Source: Diplolepis rosae
Lineage: Eukaryota > Arthropoda > Insecta > Hymenoptera > Diplolepididae
DNA length: 64,000 bases
Direction: 5' to 3'
Assembly (NCBI GenBank): GCA_030998225.1
Contig: JAPYXD010000752.1
Location: forward strand, 18,368,501 to 18,432,500
This document shows, in pieces, positions 57,091 through 64,000 of this stretch; position 1 is the first letter of the stretch, and every line of letters begins with the position of its first letter. The position numbers and the translations under genes are program-made. A model generated the notes under the pieces. The model was not told the DNA's origin. It worked only from the letters and a program-made list of their open reading frames with translations, and made no database searches.

Positions 57091-57530
57091 TACAGGAGAA
57101 CTGCTTAGTATATATGATTCATTGCAGGCGGTCGCGAGTCTTCTTATCGCTGGGCGGTTCAAGTTACGCTCTGGCCATGTTGTCGGGAGTCTCGACTGCT
57201 AGTGATACGCTGCGTCCAGTAAAGTGTCACACTGCATTTCTTTATGTGATTATGGTTGCTCTCGGTGGGTGTGATTAATTTCTTTCTCAAGTGGGAGTGG
57301 TTTGTTAGCTTGCTACGGCTAAACTCTTCGTACTTTCTATTATCCTTATTCTTTTTCCTCTGTTGCTTCGATTTTTATTTTATTATAGCTGCCATTATGT
57401 TCCATGATTATTTATTGTATTTTCCTGGTTGTATCCGTAATGATGTATCGTAATTCAGGATGATTTTTGGCAAAAATTTTTGTCTACTTGGGTACTTGTC
57501 CTCCCTCCTTAAAAGTGTCGTTGTCCTCAA
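57091..57530 (-). mobile_element. Probable 3' LTR region of the minus-strand gypsy element
   Basis: Just after the env stop (minus strand) is a purine tract, AAGGAGGGAGGAC (about 57500-57512), as expected for a polypurine tract. The LTR would start with AAGTACCCAAG. TCATATATACTAAGCAG (about 57097-57113) reads as a TATA box on the minus strand. The far end of the LTR and its partner at the 5' side were not found in the window. Confidence 0.45.
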
Positions 57531-57544
57531 CGACTTGCATTTGT

Positions 57545-59614
57545 TTATGCAATTCTAACATTTGTTGTTGGGATTGTTAATACTCTTGGAAGGGGGTGAA
57601 TTTCTTCTGTGTTTGTTTGGTTGTCTACCGAAAGGGGTTGTAGTTCTACTTCCTCTTGGTTTTCTTTTATGTTTAAATTTGTATTATTACACGTTTTACA
57701 GTTTTTACGGATTATTCCTTGTGTGAGGTATATTACTGTTGTTATTATTAATAAGGTTAGGATGCTGGACCCTCCTAACCAATATTTTCGGGTTAGTTTA
57801 TGTCTATAATGATTGTTTCCCATGTTGAGAAGTTGTTCTTCTATGGTAGAGAGTGATTCTTCCGTATGCAGATTTTTTAATTTATTATCCTTTTCTGTTT
57901 CCCAAAACAATGATGTTATCGTAGGAATATGCATCGTTTTATAGATTATTGGGGAAATTTCTGATATGTTCAATGAAAATCCTGGGTTGTAGATAAATTC
58001 TTCTGAGTTTACATTTATTTGAGTTCCAATTAAAGTTGTCTGTTCCGTTCTGGCAATACACCCTGCACTTAATCTTAATATTCCTGAATTTGTAATATGT
58101 CCTTTTTCTGTTTTTCCCTTTTTACAGGTGATGCTGATTGGCTCTGGTTTTTTAGTTGAAAATATCCATGCGTTTAAGGATGGAATATGCTTCCAAGAAA
58201 CTGAATTTTTTGTGTTTATTCTTATATCACATTGCTTTAAAATTTCCATTGAAGGGCGTGTAAGCATTTGACATTCGCAGGACGTAGTTGTGACTGTTTC
58301 GTGTATTGGTTGGGTGTTTTCGCAAATTGTGTGATAGCTTGTTTTCTGGCCGGTGTCATAGTACTCTTTATCTGCCAAAAAGAATTTTCTTTCGTCTTCT
58401 GTCAGGGCAATATATTGTTTTCTTGGCGAAATGTAGATGGCTCTTGTATAGTTTCCTGAAATGTCTTGGAACACCGGAAATGAGTAAATTTTATATAATT
58501 GTAGTGCTTTTCTATCTAGCAATGCAATGTCTACTGATATTAGTAATTTTCCAGATTTAATTTTCAGGTCTGTCTTGCCAATTTGTGAAAGTAATTCCAC
58601 TCTAATGTGTGAAGTAGGAATCGGAAAATGTACATAGTTATTTTTTAAATAAGTGAGATTCTCTCGACAACTATTTAGTCTGACCGGCACGTTTTTACTA
58701 CTGTGAGTCTCCGTTCTACTGGACATTTCACAGGCCCTAGGCAGTGCCGGAGGGATGCAAGTGATTGACGGTCGCAAATGGTCAGACGGCAAACTAGTGG
58801 TATCCATGGTAAGTTCGTCTGAGTATGTAGGTATATTTATTCCCATTCTGCAAGTATTATTTTTGTCAGTTGATAGATTGAAATTAGGGTCGTTATCGAG
58901 TTTTTCTGGAAAGGGCGTGGAAATAGCCCTGGGTTTTCTTAGTGCTGAGGGGGTATATTTCCCTAAAGCATCCGGGGTTGAAGCTATTTCAGGGTGAAAA
59001 GTGGCACTTTTTCTGGTGTGAGCGTATAGATTTCTGGTCGGGGCTTCTTCATCTGGAGACGAAATTCCGGGGTCTAGATTTTCCTTACTTTCGGAATTTA
59101 TCACCTTTCCTTTTTTCTGTGTTTCTTTTAATAATTCTTCAGCTATTTTTATAGCTGATTCTATTCTGTTCGTGAATTCGGTCTCGCTTTCAGGTTCCAT
59201 TTCTTCAATGGCATCAAGGAGCTCTTGATTATTTTCTCCTTCCGAAACTGCTGTGATTTCAAGAAGCGGGGCTTCTTCATCCACTTCTGTCCTCTCCAGC
59301 CAGTCTTCATGGGCCTTTAAGGATTGTTCAAATCGTGAAAATGATTTTTCTATATTTTCCTTAGTTGAATTAGCCTTTTCTTGTTCCATCTGGTCTCTTT
59401 CTTGTTCTTCTTCTGTTGTACTGTCTTCACTGTCGCTGGGTGGCGGACTCACCATTTTAATGGGTCCTGTTTCTTGTTTTTCTGTCATAGGGGTTAATTC
59501 TTCCTGATCTTCTGGGAAGAATTCAGCCGAGCACTCTGGTGCTTTTGCCGGTGCACTCTTAGGTATTGTTGACGATGGGTATGCTGCAGGTGGTAAATTC
59601 AAGCTTGGTAGCAC
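57545..59614 (-). CDS. env: Env-like ORF: acidic N-terminal region plus C-terminal half of a Baculo_F-type fusion protein
   Basis: 689 codons without a stop. Residues 1 to about 320 are Glu/Ser/Pro-rich and probably disordered, with no signal peptide and no furin site or fusion peptide seen. From about 330 the protein has the features of insect retroviral/baculoviral F-type Env: L-Y-K-I-Y-S-F-P-V-F, Y-I-A-L-T-E-D-E, cysteines in C-E-N-T-Q-P-I and S-C-E-C-Q-M-L, W-I-F-S-T, G-I-L-R-L-S-A-G-C. A transmembrane segment (about 612-635) and a 54-residue tail follow. The N-terminal half of the ectodomain is missing, so membrane fusion is unlikely. The ORF lies directly after RNase H, where integrase would be expected. 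It is either a deletion product or a diverged element, and the frame itself is intact. Confidence 0.65.
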   Translation of the reverse strand: MLPSLNLPPAAYPSSTIPKSAPAKAPECSAEFFPEDQEELTPMTEKQETGPIKMVSPPPSDSEDSTTEEEQERDQMEQEKANSTKENIEKSFSRFEQSLKAHEDWLERTEVDEEAPLLEITAVSEGENNQELLDAIEEMEPESETEFTNRIESAIKIAEELLKETQKKGKVINSESKENLDPGISSPDEEAPTRNLYAHTRKSATFHPEIASTPDALGKYTPSALRKPRAISTPFPEKLDNDPNFNLSTDKNNTCRMGINIPTYSDELTMDTTSLPSDHLRPSITCIPPALPRACEMSSRTETHSSKNVPVRLNSCRENLTYLKNNYVHFPIPTSHIRVELLSQIGKTDLKIKSGKLLISVDIALLDRKALQLYKIYSFPVFQDISGNYTRAIYISPRKQYIALTEDERKFFLADKEYYDTGQKTSYHTICENTQPIHETVTTTSCECQMLTRPSMEILKQCDIRINTKNSVSWKHIPSLNAWIFSTKKPEPISITCKKGKTEKGHITNSGILRLSAGCIARTEQTTLIGTQINVNSEEFIYNPGFSLNISEISPIIYKTMHIPTITSLFWETEKDNKLKNLHTEESLSTIEEQLLNMGNNHYRHKLTRKYWLGGSSILTLLIITTVIYLTQGIIRKNCKTCNNTNLNIKENQEEVELQPLSVDNQTNTEEIHPLPRVLTIPTTNVRIA

Positions 59615-59733
59615 ACTTTTTCTTTTTCTGAGGATTGGGGGTGGTTCTTGATCCTCTTCTGTGTCTTCCGAACTACTATCTTCTTTATAATCTGGTCGAT
59701 TCTGAACTCGTTGAGTCTCTACCCGTCGCCTAA

Positions 59734-60275
59734 TCAGACGTTTAGTGATGGTGCTCCTGTCCAGATCAGCTGATGTTGATGCACTAGATTTAGACCTAGC
59801 AAGGGTTGGTTTTTGAGGTTTGAAAGTAGATGGTTTTCTACGATTGGATTTCTCGATAGGGCATCAGCATTAGTATTTAATTTTCCTGGTTTGTATTTAA
59901 ATTCACATTCGTAGTCTCTTAATTTTAGTCTCCAGCGAATCAGTCTTTGGCCTGGATCTTTTACAGAATCTGTCCACCTGAGGGGCTCATGGTCGCTCAT
60001 GAGGGTAAATTTTCTTCCATAAATGTAGGATCGAAATTGTTGTACCGCGTAAAGCACCGCAAGGCATTCCTTCTCCGTAGTAGAATAATTTAATTCAGGT
60101 CCAACTAACACCCTTGACATGTATGCCACAAGGAGATCCATTCCATCCTTTTCTTGGCTTAGAACGGCTCCTATTGCATAGTCTGAAGCGTCAGTGGTTA
60201 CTGTAAAGGGTTTTTCAAAATCAGGGTATTGAAATATGGGGCTTTCGCACAGAGCCTGTCGTAAATCCTTGAAGC
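59734..60275 (-). pseudogene. pol: RNase H domain of minus-strand gypsy pol
   Basis: Continues RT after a one-base frameshift near 60275. Motifs: T-T-D-A-S-D-Y-A-I-G-A-V-L (first Asp, about 60190), T-T-E-K-E-C-L-A-V (Glu), M-S-D-H-E-P-L-R-W (Asp), and R-W-R-L-K-L-R-D-Y with A-D-A-L-S-R at the end (about 59850). After A-L-S-R the protein runs into unrelated sequence and stops at 59734. No zinc-binding HHCC or D-D-E integrase follows. Confidence 0.8.
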
Positions 60276-61450
60276 TCTTCCTCCGGTCCCCATTTAAATA
60301 CTACTTCCTTTTTCAATAAGTTTGATAGAGGTTTTGCTCTTGCTGAGAAGTCCTTGATGAATCTTCTGTAATATCCAGCTAGTCCTAAAAATTGTTTTAT
60401 GTTTCTTGGTGTTTTTGGTCTGGGAAAATTTTGAACAGCCTCGATCTTTTTAGGATCTGGCTTTACTCCTTTGTCTGTAATTATGTGCCCTAGATATGCT
60501 ATTTCTTTGAAAAGAAATTCGCACTTTTCCGGTTGTAGTGACAGGTTGACTTCTCTCAGTTGTTTGAGGAGACGACTTACCTTTTTTCCGTGATCTTCTA
60601 AGTCTTTGGCGTATATTACTATGTCGTCCAGGTAGACAAATAGTTCTGTCCCCTGTAGCCCTAATAGGACTTGGTCCATTAGGCGCTGGAATGTAGCCGG
60701 TGAATTTTTCAATCCCATGGGCATTCTGACGTACTCGTAGTGCCCATTCAATGATGAAAACGCTGTGTTTTGTCTATCATTCGGGTCTAGTTCTATTTGA
60801 TGGAATCCACTGGCTAGATCAAAAATAGAGAAATATTGTGCAGTACCTGAGTGATCTAAAATATCTGCAATATTTGGCAATGGGTATGCATCCCCAATTG
60901 TTTTCTCGTTTAGAAGCCGAAAGTCAATTACTATTCTCCATTTCTTCTTTCCTGTGGCGTCTATCTTTTTGGGTATAATCAGTAGGGGTGAGTTATAAGG
61001 AGATTTTGAGTTTTGAATTGCTCCTTCTGTCTTCATTTTTTGTATTACTCTCTCAACTTCTTCCCTTTGAGAGGGTGAAAATCGGTATGGTCTGGTGTTA
61101 ATAGGTACGTCGTCCAAGGTGTGAATTCTGTGCCGTACTAAATGAGTGGGGGTTAGGCATTCTCCTGGAATGTAAAAATTATCAGGAAAGTCTCTAATTA
61201 TCTCTAGCACGTGTTCTTTTTCCTCGGGGTTTAGATGATCTAGTCGAAGGTGTTTTATCACCTCTTCTGCCTTATTTACTGGGGGTGAATAATCTTCGTC
61301 GGTGGAGTATTCGTCGAAATCCTCTCCGGGAAATTTGTAATATTCAAAGGGGATGATTTCTTGCGGGGGTATTTCTATTTCGAGGTCATCATCTGTAAGT
61401 ACCCTTCTTTTAATTCTGAATTTATCACTGCTATTGGGATAGCTCGTCAA
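60221..61450 (-). CDS. pol: Reverse transcriptase of minus-strand gypsy element
   Basis: Ty3/gypsy RT. An acidic linker (about the first 90 residues) is followed by H-R-I-H-T-L-D-D-V-P-I-N, S-P-Y-N-S-P-L-L-I-I-P-K-K, I-V-I-D-F-R-L-L-N, F-D-L-A-S-G-F-H-Q, M-P-M-G-L-K-N-S-P-A-T-F-Q and the catalytic V-Y-L-D-D-I-V-I-Y (about 60617-60640). The connection is L-G-L-A-G-Y-Y-R-R-F-I. The last 18 residues of the open frame are out of frame with RNase H because of the frameshift. The protein is otherwise full-length for the domain. It is related to, but clearly distinct from, the RT at 28480-29300. Confidence 0.88.
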   Translation of the reverse strand: MTSYPNSSDKFRIKRRVLTDDDLEIEIPPQEIIPFEYYKFPGEDFDEYSTDEDYSPPVNKAEEVIKHLRLDHLNPEEKEHVLEIIRDFPDNFYIPGECLTPTHLVRHRIHTLDDVPINTRPYRFSPSQREEVERVIQKMKTEGAIQNSKSPYNSPLLIIPKKIDATGKKKWRIVIDFRLLNEKTIGDAYPLPNIADILDHSGTAQYFSIFDLASGFHQIELDPNDRQNTAFSSLNGHYEYVRMPMGLKNSPATFQRLMDQVLLGLQGTELFVYLDDIVIYAKDLEDHGKKVSRLLKQLREVNLSLQPEKCEFLFKEIAYLGHIITDKGVKPDPKKIEAVQNFPRPKTPRNIKQFLGLAGYYRRFIKDFSARAKPLSNLLKKEVVFKWGPEEELQGFTTGSVRKPHISIP

Positions 61451-62050
61451 GTCCTGGCTCTTACCTTGATTGGTCCTAGTAGAGGTCCTTTGTAATCTGT
61501 GGTATTTTCTAACGGTACTCTAGATTCATTGTCTATGAACGGTATAGGTTTTGTGGGGTTGGAATGCGTCACAATAGTGTTATGCCAAAAGGATATTTCC
61601 ACCTCCTCTTGTCGAAGATATTCTCGACCTAATATTCCATCTGTGCTTATGGGGAAATCAGAATGTACGACATGAAAAGTGATGTTAGATTTCATTAATT
61701 CGATGTTTACAGTGCCTATGGTCGAAATTCTACTTTGTGTGATTCCTGTAATTTCTATTGCTTCATTTTCATTAACCAGTAGGTCCTCATCTAAAGCATC
61801 TAATTTAATAACATTTATGTCTGCACCTGTGTCCACTAGAAACCTTGCCTTTGACTGTAAAAGTTCCTTTGACGAAAGCTCTACTACTGGGGATTCACGA
61901 CTGAGTTTGGTACAGAAGATTTTTCTCGCTTCTTGAGAAATCTCACGCTGTTCTGACGCTCTGTTTTCTCCACGCTCGTCGTCGCGTCTGTTCGGCGAGC
62001 GGAGTCGAAGTTTAAATCATTTTTATAAGCTGGAGCGGGTGATTGTGCTC
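61447..62050 (-). CDS. Aspartic protease of minus-strand gypsy element
   Basis: The frame is open from about 62040 and includes F-L-V-D-T-G-A-D-I-N-V-I (catalytic D-T-G, about 61830), I-G-T-V-N-I-E-L and G-I-L-G-R-E-Y-L. This single-domain protease is typical of the family and acts as a dimer to process Gag-Pol. It ends at a stop overlapping the start of the RT frame, so a frameshift at about 61450 separates protease from RT. Whether that is programmed or a lesion is not clear. The gag stop lies about 26-30 bases upstream of the open protease frame. Confidence 0.75.
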
Positions 62051-62075
62051 TCGGGGGTGTATTAGTTCCTTTGTA

Positions 62076-62999
62076 TTAGTTGTTAGATGCGAGCGAACCT
62101 GGGTAGTACGGATAAGGTTGATAGGGTAAATAAGGTGGGTATTGAAATGGGGGTGCGTAATTATTTGGGTAATTAGGCACTATTGGTGATGTAGGTCTCC
62201 TTATTATCCCTGTTGGTCCTTGTCTGGGTTCCATTGCTCTATTCCTATCCGGTGATGACGCAAACCTAACATGAGGGCTCGGGCTTCTATCCCTTGATCC
62301 TGTATAGGGTGTGGAATATCTATTTTCCGCCATATTATTCATAGGAAAATGGGGGTTTAATTGATGTCGAGCCTCATACTCGAGTGCGTATTTTAATGCT
62401 GATTCCAATGACGATGGATTCCGTGATTCCGCCATTCCTGATATTACATCGGGTAGTCCTCGGATGAAAGCTTCTAAGGCGCAATCATTTAAGGGTAGTA
62501 ACATTTGCTCCGCGTTCTGATATTTGTCTTCTAGCGCTGCTTGAGCTCCGGATTTAAGTAGGGTGATTCTGTCATAAAACTCGCTTACACTTTCGCTGCG
62601 AGACATCCTAATTGTAGATATCTCGTGCAAATACAACGAGTAAGTTTTGTGGGGGGCAAAACGCTGTTTGAGATGCTGTATTAAATCGCTTATTGTGGAA
62701 AATGTTTTTCCGTGAGTACTATCTCTTGCAGCACCCTTTAATCGCGCTAGTACCGCCATTATGTACTGCCTTTCGCAATTTGCAGGTACACTGGATTCTC
62801 CGTTTAGAACATCTTGAATAAAGTCCCTAACTGGCATATTTTTTCCGTTAAAAGTGGGTATATTCATCACTCCTTGCTGTATAGCAAAACATTCCGCCAT
62901 TGAAGTGACCATTGCGTCACTAAGGGTGCGTGAGATGTTCCCTGTGAACACTCCACCCTGCGTTTTGTCATGAGTGGTACTATTTTTGTCTTGAGGCAT
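62076..62999 (-). CDS. gag: Gag of minus-strand gypsy element
   Basis: 307 codons, ATG at 62999. After about 45 residues comes the capsid-like region with I-P-T-F-N-G-K-N-M-P-V-R-D-F-I, F-A-P-H-K-T-Y and F-I-R-G-L-P-D. The C-terminus is rich in Pro and Tyr (P-P-F-Q-Y-P-P-Y-L-P-Y-Q-P-Y-P). No zinc knuckle is present, in contrast to gag at 24149. This may reflect the Pro-rich tail taking over nucleic-acid or membrane-trafficking functions. The open frame is undamaged. Confidence 0.78.
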   Translation of the reverse strand: MPQDKNSTTHDKTQGGVFTGNISRTLSDAMVTSMAECFAIQQGVMNIPTFNGKNMPVRDFIQDVLNGESSVPANCERQYIMAVLARLKGAARDSTHGKTFSTISDLIQHLKQRFAPHKTYSLYLHEISTIRMSRSESVSEFYDRITLLKSGAQAALEDKYQNAEQMLLPLNDCALEAFIRGLPDVISGMAESRNPSSLESALKYALEYEARHQLNPHFPMNNMAENRYSTPYTGSRDRSPSPHVRFASSPDRNRAMEPRQGPTGIIRRPTSPIVPNYPNNYAPPFQYPPYLPYQPYPYYPGSLASNN

Positions 63000-64000
63000 T
63001 TTGATTTATTATTATTTTTTTTTTGTTATTCGGCAAGTTAAATACAATCCGTTATAATATGGTTTTTCTAGAAAACTGGAGTTTCGAATGCTCCTTATGT
63101 GTGAAATTATATTGGATTTAATACCTGATACTCAATTTTGATTATTAATAAAAAAAAACCGACTTTTTCAAAAATTAATTAAATTAATTTAATAAATCAT
63201 TATTATTTATTAATTATTATTGATTAAAAATTACTAAATTAATTAAATTGCCAGTGCAATGTCAAAATTTGTTTTCGAAACCAGTAATTAGTCCTTCCAG
63301 AATTAAGTTGCCCTATATAAAATGTTTATTGTTATTATTATTATAATTATATCTATTTTGATTATTGTTTTTCTATTCTTTTAAGTGGTAGTGATAACTA
63401 ATAAATATTCCATCAGTAAATATAATGCTTTCAAATGCGTCAAATATATAGGGTTGACACGTAGAACGTATAATCCTAACTAGGCGTTCGATTTTGATGC
63501 GGTTTGTGCACAGAAGTGAACTATGTTTAAATTTCGACACACACGAAAGAAACAAAAAAAATGCATGGTTATTATTTTTTGTTTTATTTTGTACGGATAA
63601 TACATTAGATGTGTTAAGAATACACGTTATTTTTTTTTTAAAATGTATTATTTTGGTACACATATTTGCATTTGCACACGTTTAGACGTGTTAATGAAGT
63701 GTGCTTACACGTTTTGATGCATTTGAACAGCGCGCTTAATGGCACGCTTGGATTTGCAGTATTCCCTCTTCGTTTGAGCCCTATTCGTGATTAGATCTTT
63801 GTTTCTTTTTGTTATTGAACTACTCAGACATGTCCCGTTTAAAAATTCACGAATTAAGGTGCTCAATTCAATTGCTGGTAAAAAAAAAAAGGAGGGGCTA
63901 AATTTTTCTTTCTTTACCATTGCAGTACCCATAATGGAAACTGGCTCGTGCATATCCAGGAAGGTGAGGGATTGCGGGACTCAAGTCCGCCAGACCCACC
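63000..64000. other. 5' flank of the minus-strand gypsy element, LTR not identified
   Basis: AT-rich with TTAATTAATTTAATAAATCATT-like low-complexity sequence at 63170-63240. No tRNA-complementary primer-binding site was recognised and no copy of the 57.1-57.5-kb LTR sequence was seen, so the 5' LTR is either beyond the window or lost. Short ORFs on both strands have no recognisable features. Confidence 0.4.

Noticed and set aside
63950..64000. tRNA-like sequence at the window end
   Set aside because: GGACTCAAGTCCGCC can form a stem but no cloverleaf, anticodon loop or TpsiC consensus could be built before the window ends.

Overview
The window looks like an arthropod, most likely insect, nuclear genome: AT-rich, with spliced genes (GTAAGT donors, pyrimidine-AG acceptors) and almost entirely made of transposable elements. 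The recognisable families are Tc1/mariner, hAT-like and piggyBac-like MITEs, Ty3/gypsy elements (one with a Baculo_F-type env), a Penelope-like element, THAP and SWIM-type exons, and a repetitive insect protein family. No tRNA, rRNA, CRISPR or bacterial-style gene was seen.

Layout. 1-4.5 kb: a small GC-rich spliced unit (about 1458-2830) and a decayed membrane-protein remnant holding a MITE. 4.5-10.4 kb: a nested transposon stack (outer TA-flanked element 4509-6927 holding a mariner and a MITE), a TTAA-flanked MITE, and a deleted mariner with perfect TIRs. 10.4-14 kb: a chuvirus-like glycoprotein remnant, a THAP-like first exon, a 0.6-kb foldback element, a SWIM/YqaJ-type exon, and a two-exon THAP gene on the opposite strand. 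14-17.7 kb: a dispersed repeat, then a decayed insect repetitive gene split by a mariner. 17.7-24.1 kb: AT-rich sequence with minisatellites and several small ORFs. 24.1-29.7 kb: a mosaic of gypsy gag, a 5'-truncated Penelope element, a second zinc-knuckle/protease piece, a second protease split by a hAT-like MITE, then RT and a truncated RNase H. 29.7-33.1 kb: unclassified sequence and a GC-rich gene with several exons.

33.3-55.4 kb is the most unusual part. A spliced gene (39508-48297, seven exons, about 1520 residues) joins an N-terminal module, a long acidic disordered region, zinc fingers, a tyrosine-recombinase domain with R-K-R-H-Y residues, a basic linker, a SANT/Myb-like domain and a KMT5A-like SET methyltransferase domain. 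It is flanked on both sides by arrays of about 960-bp monomers carrying roughly 25-30 copies of a short motif, TGTACTnCnGGGAC. The two sides also share a 400-bp direct repeat. I read this as a large tyrosine-recombinase mobile element that carries a histone-methyltransferase domain, with the arrays as candidate recombinase-binding ends.

55.4-64 kb: non-coding sequence with a probable 3' LTR, then a gypsy-type element on the minus strand (gag, protease, RT, RNase H, env). It lacks an integrase and the N-terminal half of Env.
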